DNA from: Croceivirga sp.
Lineage (GTDB): Bacteria; Bacteroidota; Bacteroidia; Flavobacteriales; Flavobacteriaceae
DNA length: 64,000 nt
Direction of reading: 5' to 3'
Assembly (NCBI GenBank): GCA_028284285.1
Contig: JANQSA010000033.1
Span: 29,134-93,133 of the forward strand
The first letter of the stretch is position 1, and the number at the start of each line of letters is the position of its first letter. Below the pieces are notes generated by a model. That model was not told where the DNA came from. It was given only the letters and a program-made list of their open reading frames with translations, and did not search any database. Shown here one piece after another: positions 41,795 to 49,834 of this stretch. Both the position numbers and the translations under genes were made by a program.

Positions 41795-43471
41795 CTATAA
41801 CTTTTCGATACTGTTTTTAACGAGGCCCACAATTTGCCGGGCGGCTTCAATTCCGGGGGTTTCAATAGCCACCTTGTATTGATAGGGCTTGATGTCACCA
41901 TCTACATAGGTCTTGACTATTTTTTCCAGGTGTTTGGTATTCAATTCGGCAAGGACATGTTTCCCTTTCACCACAATATTGCAGTTGCCGGGATTGATAT
42001 TTTTTAGACTAAATTCCTGAACGGTCTCCACGCTTTTCTTCAAATTGGAGAATACCGTGGTGACTTTTACCGTCTGTGTTTCAGGATCGCTTAGCTCGAT
42101 GAAGAGATCATAGGTATCCTCCCCAATAGTAACTTTGGGCAGTAAGGTCCCCAGGGTTTCCACGGTTTTGGGTAAGGAGGTGGCCGGATAGGTCAGCGCC
42201 TCCATTTTTGCCTCGTAGTGTGCTACCAGGGTTTTCAGTGCCCGGGTAGCGATGATGGCCTCTTCTATGGTATTGCAATAAATCTTAAAATCATCCGTAT
42301 AGTTTTGCAAATCCCCGTTTCGGGTCGTTTGGATGAAGTTGACCTTTTTTTTGGTGGGTAAGGTGACGAACAGGCGTTGCTTCTGCCCATCATAATCTAT
42401 AGTGTTGGCGTTGAGATCGGCAAAATTGAAATGATACTGGTAGTCCGTACTTTTATCAGGTGCCGTCTCGGTTAAGGTGAAGCGTGCCCCATTCTCCTGG
42501 AAGGATAGGTTTTGCGAAAGGGTGACTTCTCCGGCACCCACAGTGGCAATAGTCGAATTAATATAACCAAGGGCGCCGTCCGAAGTGGAAATATCCGGCG
42601 CACTTTCCTCAAAAGCCGTCTCAGCCAGTGGAATGATCGCTTTTAATACCTTGTAGATGTCTTTTCCATTACTAATGGAGTTGGCGTAGATCTTTAGCTC
42701 TTTTTTGTAGTTTTTTTGTTCGTCATTTTCAAAATAGCGGATGCCGTTAATGGCCCGTCTTGTCTCGGCGCGGATAATGAATTCATCCCCTGAGATGCGA
42801 TAGCCGACGGAATTGGGATTCAATGTCGCCAGGTTGAATTCACTTAGGCTGCCGTTGGATTTGTTTTTTGCGTTGACCGTCTGAGTAACCGTTAGCTTTC
42901 CTGCGATCTCCCCCGGGCTTACTTTTTGAATGATTTGCTTCCCGGGGAGTTCTACATCTCCAATGTTTTCGGTCAACCAGTGCTTATGCGCCTCATATCC
43001 CGAAAGCGATAACCTCTTCTCCTCCGCTTCTACAGCTTTGGGAATGAGGCTCTTGATCTCGCTTTCCAATACATCTCCGTTCTCTGAATCAGTGGCAAAG
43101 AGTTGCAGTTCGTTAGCATACGACACTTTGTCCCCGCCGTTTTTAAGGACCTGGATGAGCTTTTGTTTTCCGGAGACCAGCAACTGAATGACGATGACAT
43201 CCTTTTTAGTCAAGGATCGCACCGTATTGTGGTCAATATCGGCAAGGCTGAAATGGTACAGGGTTTCCGTTTCCTTTCCGTTACTATCCACGGCGACCAC
43301 GAGGTATTGCACCATACCTTCATCTATTGTTTTAATTTCTTGTCTATAGGTATATTTCCCGGTGGCTACAGGTTTCAGCTGATCCTGAACTGTAGCCAGA
43401 TCTTGCCCGGTGAGTGGTAGGGTATTGCAAAGGAGGCATAAGAAGTATACCAGCAGGGAAAATAGTTTCAT
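41795..43471 (-). CDS. Exported four-repeat protein of unknown function
   Basis: 558 aa from the ATG at 43471; the signal peptide ends LPLTGQ. Four copies of a module of about 130 aa can be aligned by eye on the strands FSLADIDHNTVRSL, FNLATLNPNSVGYRI, FNFADLNANTIDYD and FSLKNINPGNCNIVV, each followed by a helix with a Y..ELQLF/KIYAN-like strand. Not recognised. First gene of the operon that includes the beta-helix, T9SS and FnIII proteins, so it may act with them in the envelope. Confidence 0.7.
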   Translation of the reverse strand: MKLFSLLVYFLCLLCNTLPLTGQDLATVQDQLKPVATGKYTYRQEIKTIDEGMVQYLVVAVDSNGKETETLYHFSLADIDHNTVRSLTKKDVIVIQLLVSGKQKLIQVLKNGGDKVSYANELQLFATDSENGDVLESEIKSLIPKAVEAEEKRLSLSGYEAHKHWLTENIGDVELPGKQIIQKVSPGEIAGKLTVTQTVNAKNKSNGSLSEFNLATLNPNSVGYRISGDEFIIRAETRRAINGIRYFENDEQKNYKKELKIYANSISNGKDIYKVLKAIIPLAETAFEESAPDISTSDGALGYINSTIATVGAGEVTLSQNLSFQENGARFTLTETAPDKSTDYQYHFNFADLNANTIDYDGQKQRLFVTLPTKKKVNFIQTTRNGDLQNYTDDFKIYCNTIEEAIIATRALKTLVAHYEAKMEALTYPATSLPKTVETLGTLLPKVTIGEDTYDLFIELSDPETQTVKVTTVFSNLKKSVETVQEFSLKNINPGNCNIVVKGKHVLAELNTKHLEKIVKTYVDGDIKPYQYKVAIETPGIEAARQIVGLVKNSIEKL

Positions 43472-43494
43472 TATCAATGGTTTTTCGGATAAAG

Positions 43495-43531
43495 GGGCCG
43501 GCAGGGTGGTAGTACAGTGCCGCGCCGGCCC
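43495..43531. terminator. GC-rich inverted repeat, probable terminator
   Basis: GGGCCGGC at 43495-43502 pairs with GCCGGCCC at 43524-43531. It lies downstream of the beta-barrel gene on the minus strand and is followed there by a short T-run (CCTTTATCC). Confidence 0.5.
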
Positions 43532-43588
43532 AGCTAACTACTCAAACTAATTGAACTCTAAAACAGTTATAGCGGGGGGTGAAGCGGG

Positions 43589-44113
43589 CTAAAGGTCAAA
43601 GTAATAATGGATGCCGCCTCCACCGTTGAAGCCCCCAATGGAATTCAGGCCGTCAAAAGCAATATTGGTATACCCTAACTCAAAACTAAAGGCCAGGCCA
43701 TCCACAAAATTGTTGAAACTCCATTCTATACCTCCTCCGGCACCGATGGCAATGGCATTTTCACTAAACTCTCCTCCCAGCGGACCGAGGTCATAGCGAT
43801 AGGTCCAATACCCGAGCTGGCCGTACAAATAGGGTTTCCAGGTGGCAAAATCGAGGTCGCCTTCATCAAAATTATAGGCATAGCGTCCGGTGAGGGAAAA
43901 GCTGCTATCATCGGCAAAGCTAAAGCCGTAATTAGCCGACCCTATGATCAATTGCCCGGTGTGATTTTCGGTAAAATTGTATTTTCCGGAAACGCCAAAG
44001 TTTAAGGAGGTCCAGGCCACTCCAACCCCTAAAGTACCGGATTCGGACATCTGTGCGGTAAGGGAGGAATGGGCGATAAAAAGAAAGGCAATAACAAGGA
44101 ATAGTGTTCTCAT
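43589..44113 (-). CDS. Outer-membrane beta-barrel-like protein
   Basis: 174 aa. Signal peptide ending LTAQ. Alternating strands rich in Gly and aromatic residues (GTLGVGVAWTSLNFGVSGKY, PYLYGQLGYWTYRYDLG) end with a C-terminal aromatic strand GGGIHYYFDL. This is the pattern of a small 8-stranded porin-like barrel. Single gene with its own -7 box. Confidence 0.72.
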   Translation of the reverse strand: MRTLFLVIAFLFIAHSSLTAQMSESGTLGVGVAWTSLNFGVSGKYNFTENHTGQLIIGSANYGFSFADDSSFSLTGRYAYNFDEGDLDFATWKPYLYGQLGYWTYRYDLGPLGGEFSENAIAIGAGGGIEWSFNNFVDGLAFSFELGYTNIAFDGLNSIGGFNGGGGIHYYFDL

Positions 44114-44135
44114 GATGATTGGTTTTAATTATGGT

Positions 44136-44143
44136 CAAACCTA
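44136..44143 (-). promoter_or_regulatory. -7 box of the beta-barrel gene
   Basis: Minus strand TAGGTTTG matches TAnnTTTG, 22 bases before the ATG. The same octamer is used before 49018. Confidence 0.45.
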
Positions 44144-44304
44144 ATCACCACGCCTAGTTTTGTGTTACGGCATTCCGTAGGAAACCTTGTCTTTAGGGAG
44201 ACTTTGGACAAATGGCAGCTTTCTTCGTTGAATGGAATAATTGCTAACAGATTTATCTTACAAAGGTAGCCCCCCAACAAAAATTATAAAGCTACCGGCC
44301 TTGT

Positions 44305-45141
44305 TTAAAATGCTTCTGCAAATAGTTGTTGCAAACTGGCCCAGGAGTTTTGATCGGCCTCCGCATCATACGCCAGCGGTAACCCAAATTTCTGCCCATT
44401 GGCATCTGCTTCTTTGCTGGTAAAGCTATGTTTTACTCCGGGATAGGCAACATAGGTGTAGTCCGCACTAATGGAATCCATAGCTGTTTTAAAGGCAACA
44501 ACGGATTCGGAAGGTATAAAAGGGTCGTCTGCTCCATTGCAGACTAAAACCTTGGCTTTAAGTTTATTATTGGGCATTACGGGAAGTTGAACGCCGCTAT
44601 GGAATGCTGCGACAGCATCTAGATCTGCCCCGGAGTTGGCCATGGTTAACACCACGCTGCCGCCAAAACAATACCCTATAGCCGCAATTTTTTCGCTATC
44701 TACGGAAGGGTGCGATTGTAATAACTCCATGGCTGCCTCAAAACGCGCTGTAGCTTCCGGCAGGTTCGTCATCACACTGGTGGCGAACTTTCCGGCGTCA
44801 TCAGGGTGATCGGCTAGTTTTCCATCGCCGTACATATCCACTGCGAATGCGGTGTATCCCAGTTCAGCAAGCATATCCGCCCGTTGGCGTACATAGTTAT
44901 TGTGCCCCCACCATTCATGGACAATTAAAACACCGGGTTGTTTTCCCGCGGCATTTACATCATAGGCAATATATCCCTTAAGGCTTGTGGAGTCCGTAGC
45001 ATAGGTTATCTCCTCTCCTTTGACGTTTATGGGAAGTTCATCGGATGTTTCAGCGGACTTGGTGTTGTTCTCTGTTTTGGTTTTACAGGAGGCGAAGCCC
45101 ACCAAACCTGCTATTAACAATAGGATGGTAATATTTTTCAT
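44305..45141 (-). CDS. Dienelactone hydrolase family lipoprotein
   Basis: 278 aa. Lipobox GFASC. Alpha/beta hydrolase of the DLH family: nucleophile Cys in GYCFGGS, Asp in NGADDPFIP and His in GVKHSFT; oxyanion region VHEWWGHNNYV. DLH proteins hydrolyse cyclic esters of chlorocatechol degradation, but many envelope relatives have unknown substrates. Alone on the minus strand, with an inverted repeat overlapping its promoter region. Confidence 0.85.
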   Translation of the reverse strand: MKNITILLLIAGLVGFASCKTKTENNTKSAETSDELPINVKGEEITYATDSTSLKGYIAYDVNAAGKQPGVLIVHEWWGHNNYVRQRADMLAELGYTAFAVDMYGDGKLADHPDDAGKFATSVMTNLPEATARFEAAMELLQSHPSVDSEKIAAIGYCFGGSVVLTMANSGADLDAVAAFHSGVQLPVMPNNKLKAKVLVCNGADDPFIPSESVVAFKTAMDSISADYTYVAYPGVKHSFTSKEADANGQKFGLPLAYDAEADQNSWASLQQLFAEAF

Positions 45142-45150
45142 TTCAGTAAA

Positions 45151-45168
45151 CTTTAGGTAGGCCTAAAG
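45151..45168. promoter_or_regulatory. Inverted repeat in the promoter of the DLH gene
   Basis: CTTTAGG-TAGG-CCTAAAG, perfect 7-bp arms, nine bases before the ATG at 45141 and overlapping a -7-like TATCTTTA on the minus strand. Candidate operator. Confidence 0.35.
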
Positions 45169-45294
45169 ATAAGCATCACCTCCCATACATCTACAATGAA
45201 AAGCGTTATCCGGGCATTGTGGCGTATTCTAAGGGGGTACGGGCTATAGAAAGAAAAAGAATGCCAGGGAATAGTGACGTGTAACACCGCACAA

Positions 45295-46251
45295 CTACCA
45301 ATCGTCAAACTTTACTTTGATCTTTTGGTCAGGTAGGTTTTCGATATACTTAAGGGCCAATTCCCTGTCATATTTGACCTCATCGATCTTAGCGTCTACT
45401 TTTTTTAGTTTTAAATCCCATTCCTTACCATCAATTTCACGTACTCTTGTCGCGATTTCCCGGTACAGTTTGTTCAACTCGTCTTTGCAATACGCCCTGG
45501 GTTCTATTTCCGCCAGCTCTTCCCCCGCTAAATTAGCTCCTTTCACGGACTGGTTGGCGTACCAGATCGCTCTGGCTTTGTTCAATTTTTGAGTACATTG
45601 CTGATCCAGTACCTTTTGGTAAAATTTACGGATGTCCCTTTCATTTTGGGTGTAGCACTCACTTGTAATGGGGATGTTGGCAATCACCTTTACGGCTTCT
45701 TCTGTTTTATCCTGAGCCTCTAAAGCGTAGGCTTTCTTTTTTACCACATCACAGTATTGCTCGTAATAATTGATGATTTCCTTTTTGGTATGCTCCAAAA
45801 AAGCCACCAATTTCGGATGCCTGGGTTTAATGTTCCTGATCGCCGAGATATAGGCTTTTTGCTCATTTTGGCCTACCCCTTTTAGAGATAGGGTCTCCGT
45901 TTCAAAAACATTTCCTTTCTCCTGTTCAATGTCGCCCACAAATAGCGTCAACTCCAGATTTAAGACCACCCGGGGGGGTGCAGTTGCTAAAACTTCTTTA
46001 TCGAATACTGCAATTCTGGGCAGCAAAAAGAAACGGGGGGTGTACTGATTTCCACTTATTCCATTTGCCGTCACCATCTGGTACAAACGGGTTTGTAACA
46101 AAGTTCGAACATTCCCCGGGATAGGCTCCGCTTGTTTGGGAACAAATACCCCCAACAGCACATCGTTATTGTCTTGTTCATCGTAGTAGGAATCCTGGGC
46201 TGCCAGTGGGTAAAATGACAGTACAACCATTAAGATCAGCGTTTTTCTCAT
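45295..46251 (-). CDS. Exported protein, last gene of periplasmic operon
   Basis: 318 aa from the ATG at 46251 (signal peptide RKTLILMVVLSFYPLAAQ). The N-terminal half is beta-rich (PRFFLLPRIAVFDKEVLATA), similar in style to CsgG/curli-linked proteins of Bacteroidota; the C-terminal half is helical and Lys/Glu-rich (ALKYIENLPDQKIKVKFDDW end). Not firmly recognised. It follows the DUF6175-like gene by 10 bp. Confidence 0.65.
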   Translation of the reverse strand: MRKTLILMVVLSFYPLAAQDSYYDEQDNNDVLLGVFVPKQAEPIPGNVRTLLQTRLYQMVTANGISGNQYTPRFFLLPRIAVFDKEVLATAPPRVVLNLELTLFVGDIEQEKGNVFETETLSLKGVGQNEQKAYISAIRNIKPRHPKLVAFLEHTKKEIINYYEQYCDVVKKKAYALEAQDKTEEAVKVIANIPITSECYTQNERDIRKFYQKVLDQQCTQKLNKARAIWYANQSVKGANLAGEELAEIEPRAYCKDELNKLYREIATRVREIDGKEWDLKLKKVDAKIDEVKYDRELALKYIENLPDQKIKVKFDDW

Positions 46252-46261
46252 AACTATTCGA

Positions 46262-47197
46262 TTATTTACCTCCAAGGATAATACTTACTTTCCCTAATCC
46301 TTCCGTAGCCATTTTATTGGGTTGGTTATAGGGGGGCGCACTTAAGGTTTTACTCAGATCCCTAAAAAAGTTACGGGCGGCCATAGCGCGACCCCGCTCA
46401 TTGAACAATGGCATGCGTACTTGTTCAAAAAGAGCATAAGTGTCCGTGACATCTGTTGTGGAAAAACGCCCTTCAATGGTATTGGCATCCAACCAGTCTT
46501 CAATCTCAAAGGAGAGTTCCTCTAAATCCCCGTACCAGTCATCCCAGGTCAGGATTTGCAGGATCACCTCACGACCATTGGCAAACATATCGTCAAAATG
46601 TTCTTGCAGGGTATACGTGAAATCTTCAATGTTTTCCTGCACAGCCTCTTCCAGTAAGACCGGAAGCTCTACGCTAAAGGAAGGGGCGCCCGTACCGGTA
46701 GCCGTTGCTACTTGTTTATAGGTATAGGAGTCCAATCCTTGCAGATTGTAGGTGACAGAAGTTTTTGGACCTAATTTGTTGACGGTCCAGGTCAATTGTA
46801 ATATGATGTCCGCTTTGGCGGTTTTGATGATCTGATCTACCGGCGATTCGGCTACCGAGGCGCCGGTGTCCCGGGAAGTACGCATCGCATTGAGTCCCCT
46901 GTCATTGGTGAGGCCTTTTAAAACCGTCTCCAGATTTTTAAGCGGGAAATCCCGTTCGGCCATTAATCCGTTGAGGGTACTGATGACCAGCAGCAGATCC
47001 GTATTTTCCTGCATGGCCTTTGTATAGTCGGGAACCTTAGTGAGGATACCTTGATTATCAAATTCCAGCATATAGCCATTTTGGTTACACCAGGCATCAC
47101 TGGGAACAACCATTAAGGTGGGCTTTTTGGCCTGTCCATAAAATAGGGTAGTACTCAGTAAACACCACAACACGAATACAATGGGGTAGTTTCTCAT
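46262..47197 (-). CDS. Exported protein, possibly DUF6175
   Basis: 311 aa. Signal peptide ending LFYGQ. Contains LMVVPSDAWCNQNGYML and KADIILQLTWTVNK, with a Trp-rich ILTWDDWYGDLEELSFEIED. From memory this matches a Bacteroidota-only family of unknown function (DUF6175). One-base gap to the upstream 185-aa gene. Confidence 0.62.
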   Translation of the reverse strand: MRNYPIVFVLWCLLSTTLFYGQAKKPTLMVVPSDAWCNQNGYMLEFDNQGILTKVPDYTKAMQENTDLLLVISTLNGLMAERDFPLKNLETVLKGLTNDRGLNAMRTSRDTGASVAESPVDQIIKTAKADIILQLTWTVNKLGPKTSVTYNLQGLDSYTYKQVATATGTGAPSFSVELPVLLEEAVQENIEDFTYTLQEHFDDMFANGREVILQILTWDDWYGDLEELSFEIEDWLDANTIEGRFSTTDVTDTYALFEQVRMPLFNERGRAMAARNFFRDLSKTLSAPPYNQPNKMATEGLGKVSIILGGK

Positions 47198-47198
47198 G

Positions 47199-47756
47199 TT
47201 AAAAGCCTTTTGCTAAAGAATTAATGATATCCTCTTTTTCCAGGAACTTGCGGAGGTCATCCGAAGCCACACTTACAACAACACCGATCTTATATTGATA
47301 GAACTTTTCCTTTCTGTCCTTTTTGTTTCTGACTAACTTTTGTACATCGGCAATCCCCTTATGATCGGTGGCATAGGTGACAAACCGATTATAGGGGCCA
47401 TCATCCCCAAAAAAGTCCTTAAAAAAGGCTTGGTATTCTTCTTCTGTCATTTCCCGGTTCATCAAAGGTCGGGAGGCACGGCAGCCCCTGCCTTCCCCGG
47501 CATAGCCCTTAAAAATGATACCGTGTACCGCATTCTTTTTTGCCTGAGTAGTAGCGACGCTTTTCTCTTTGGAATAGGTCCATACCTTTACCAGCTTATA
47601 CCCATTTTTTGCAGTACCGCCGTAGCATTCAATGTCATAGACCCAGTCGTAGGTGTCCTTATCGGCTAATCGCTGTTTCTTCTGACCGCTTGCTGTTAGA
47701 AAACAACATAGGGCTAAACAGCACAAAATGTTTTGAGGGAGAGGTAATGCATTCAT
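47199..47756 (-). CDS. Exported protein of unknown function
   Basis: 185 aa. N-terminal signal (LPQNILCCLALCCFLTASGQ). Mature part about 160 aa with YDWVYDIECYGGTAKNGYKL and AGEGRGCRASRPLM. Overlaps the preceding gene's stop by four bases (ATGA). Not recognised. Confidence 0.65.
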   Translation of the reverse strand: MNALPLPQNILCCLALCCFLTASGQKKQRLADKDTYDWVYDIECYGGTAKNGYKLVKVWTYSKEKSVATTQAKKNAVHGIIFKGYAGEGRGCRASRPLMNREMTEEEYQAFFKDFFGDDGPYNRFVTYATDHKGIADVQKLVRNKKDRKEKFYQYKIGVVVSVASDDLRKFLEKEDIINSLAKGF

Positions 47757-49018
47757 TTGAATAGATTTTGATTTTTCTTAAAACGGATGAGCATGCCCGG
47801 ATAGAGCTTTTTGGGGTTACCCTTAAAGACCGTATAGTCCAGATCGGAATCCGGTACGTCCTCGGGTAGGTATGAATTGTCCCAGATCTGACCTTTATCA
47901 ACGGTTATTTCCAGGACGCTTTTGTACTCCACAGTGCCATCTTCTTGTAAAAGTTGTTCCAGTACTTCAAACCGATCTCCCTTCTTTAGCCCCTCTTTGG
48001 TGCCAATTTTGGCGGCGATAGGATCAACACTGATCAGTGGGGTTTTGGTTCGGAACACTTCAAACTTCCGCTCCAGTCGGGCCAAAGCGCTGTTGGCGGC
48101 TTTGACCGTTGCCCTGGCGATCAATTCCTCCGGGGTCTTTGAGCTGTATTTGGTGGACTGTACGTCGGCCCAGGCATCCTGTCTTCCAATATACTCGAGT
48201 CGGAAAGCGTCAGATTGGTCAAAGGCATCAACAATCGCTTTATCGTAATTTTCCGCGCTTACCCAGAGCTGTCCAAAAAACAGGGCCGAGGCTTCTTCAT
48301 CCCAAACCAAACGGTACAAATATGAGGTGGTTTTAATGATATAACCTTTCGCCAGCACGTCAGCCGCTTGTACTGCTGTCGAGGCTTGAAGGGCTCTGGT
48401 TTTTTGCCCGCCGAGAAGGCTGCCTACCCCATTTAAAATGGATTTGCCTTTTGAAACTACCTCTTCCTTATTGGTGTATTTAAAGTCATTGACGATAACA
48501 AAAGTGTTGCGGATCAGATGTTCTCCGGCATCTTCCAACATTGCACTGCCACGTAAAGTTTGCTTTGCAACTTGAACATCAAAAGCACTTGCGTTATACA
48601 AACCTCTTTGTTTTACCAATTCCAGGTCAAAGGTTCCTTGCTTGTTCCGATTGAACCATTTGGCTACCAATAGCTTCGCAAGGTTAAGTGTTTCAAGCTT
48701 TTCAGAAATCAGTGCCGATTGGTCTTTCGCCTCTGCTTCTAAAGGGATAAAGGGGGCCACATTAACCGTATGATCGTTGAATTTTTCAGGGATCTTTTGG
48801 TTGGAAAAAGTGGTTTTAATGGTAGGAAGATGCTCCTTTTCGGGAGTTTCTACCATAAACAAAAGCAGGGAACTCCGTTTAAAATCGTTGATCTCCTTTG
48901 AAAAATCCCCTTTTCGCAACACCTTTTTGTCTTGTGCCTTGAGCGGTAGGAGCGAGGGCAATAACAAGAGGATCACAACTAAAAAACGTATTGAAGAACG
49001 ATTGTAATTGGACAACAT
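47753..49018 (-). CDS. Exported protein, first gene of periplasmic operon
   Basis: 421 aa from the ATG at 49018, which gives a signal peptide (RFLVVILLLLPSLLPLKAQ); a GTG start at 49066 would place the promoter inside the gene. Helical middle (ASTAVQAADVLAKGYIIKTT) and a C-terminal beta domain with SVDPIAAKIGTKEGLKKGDR, reminiscent of FlgT/CsgG-type accessory proteins. It heads a four-gene operon downstream of a two-component system. Confidence 0.68.
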   Translation of the reverse strand: MLSNYNRSSIRFLVVILLLLPSLLPLKAQDKKVLRKGDFSKEINDFKRSSLLLFMVETPEKEHLPTIKTTFSNQKIPEKFNDHTVNVAPFIPLEAEAKDQSALISEKLETLNLAKLLVAKWFNRNKQGTFDLELVKQRGLYNASAFDVQVAKQTLRGSAMLEDAGEHLIRNTFVIVNDFKYTNKEEVVSKGKSILNGVGSLLGGQKTRALQASTAVQAADVLAKGYIIKTTSYLYRLVWDEEASALFFGQLWVSAENYDKAIVDAFDQSDAFRLEYIGRQDAWADVQSTKYSSKTPEELIARATVKAANSALARLERKFEVFRTKTPLISVDPIAAKIGTKEGLKKGDRFEVLEQLLQEDGTVEYKSVLEITVDKGQIWDNSYLPEDVPDSDLDYTVFKGNPKKLYPGMLIRFKKNQNLFK

Positions 49019-49041
49019 GGTTCGGTTGGTTTTGCTAAAGC

Positions 49042-49049
49042 CAAACCTA
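49042..49049 (-). promoter_or_regulatory. -7 box of the periplasmic operon
   Basis: Minus strand TAGGTTTG, a full TAnnTTTG match, 23 bases before the ATG at 49018. A perfect inverted repeat lies 18 bp further upstream. Confidence 0.5.
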
Positions 49050-49067
49050 TTAAGTGGAAGTAGCACT

Positions 49068-49089
49068 TTTTTACGGAAAACCGTAAAAA
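49068..49089. promoter_or_regulatory. Perfect inverted repeat upstream of the periplasmic operon
   Basis: TTTTTACGG-AAAA-CCGTAAAAA, 9-bp arms and 4-bp centre, between the response-regulator gene and the operon. Position just upstream of the -7 box suits an activator or repressor site for that regulator. No T-run follows either arm, so a simple terminator is less likely. Confidence 0.5.
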
Positions 49090-49154
49090 CACTATTTCTT
49101 AACTCATAATTTTCAGTTGTATTGGAATCTGTAAGAGGAAGTAGTAAAAAAGGA

Positions 49155-49823
49155 TCAGATTAATCCTAAATCCTTAGCATTGGCCACCAATTGTACGTTA
49201 TTGTTAGCCTTAAGCACATCTTTTAGCCGGTTCAATCGTTTTTCAATGGAGCTCAAACTGCTGGGGGAGATACCTTTGTTGGTAAAAAGCCGGGCAATTT
49301 GGCTTTGTGATAGCCCATGAGAAAGATGTAATAAGAGCGAAACATCATAATCTTCAATCTCAAAAGCGAATTGGCCATTGCTTTGTTGTGCTATTTTTTT
49401 GGATACAAATCGATGCCCGGAAAATACGGCTTGGATAGCCTCCTTCAAATCCTTGAGTCCATCCCTTCCTTTAAGGACATAAGCGGAGATCTTATTGGCT
49501 TTAATAAATTGATTGGCCATTGTAGGGTTTTCTTCCACGGTGCATATGATAATAGGTAGATCCTTATCCTTATCTCTGATCTTTTCAATCAGGGCTTGTC
49601 CGGAATCCAGCTGTAACGGCCTATGATCCTGGGCAAAGGACAGATCCGTGATCAAAAGTTGAAAGGGTTGATTGTCGTGTTGTGCCTTTTGGAGTTTCAA
49701 ATATGCTTCGTCACAATATTGGGTGAGTTCAACCCTGGCGATACCCAACTCTTTTTTCATCATCATGGAAATGCCATATCCTACAGTATCCAAATCTTCA
49801 ACTACCAGTACTTTGGTAAACAT
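49155..49823 (-). CDS. Response regulator with C-terminal HTH
   Basis: 222 aa. Receiver domain with VVEDLD acidic pair, phospho-Asp in LLITDLSF and Lys in AYVLKGRD. C-terminal helix-turn-helix of the GerE-like type (HLSHGLSQSQIARLFTNKGI, then SSLSSIEKRLNRL), somewhat divergent. Eleven bases downstream of its kinase. Likely controls the 45.3-49.0 kb operon. Confidence 0.85.
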   Translation of the reverse strand: MFTKVLVVEDLDTVGYGISMMMKKELGIARVELTQYCDEAYLKLQKAQHDNQPFQLLITDLSFAQDHRPLQLDSGQALIEKIRDKDKDLPIIICTVEENPTMANQFIKANKISAYVLKGRDGLKDLKEAIQAVFSGHRFVSKKIAQQSNGQFAFEIEDYDVSLLLHLSHGLSQSQIARLFTNKGISPSSLSSIEKRLNRLKDVLKANNNVQLVANAKDLGLI

Positions 49824-49834
49824 AAAGTCCTATG

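Noticed and set aside
49068..49089. Terminator of the response-regulator gene
   Set aside because: Stem is symmetrical but no T-run follows on the minus strand; an operator is more likely, though not proven.
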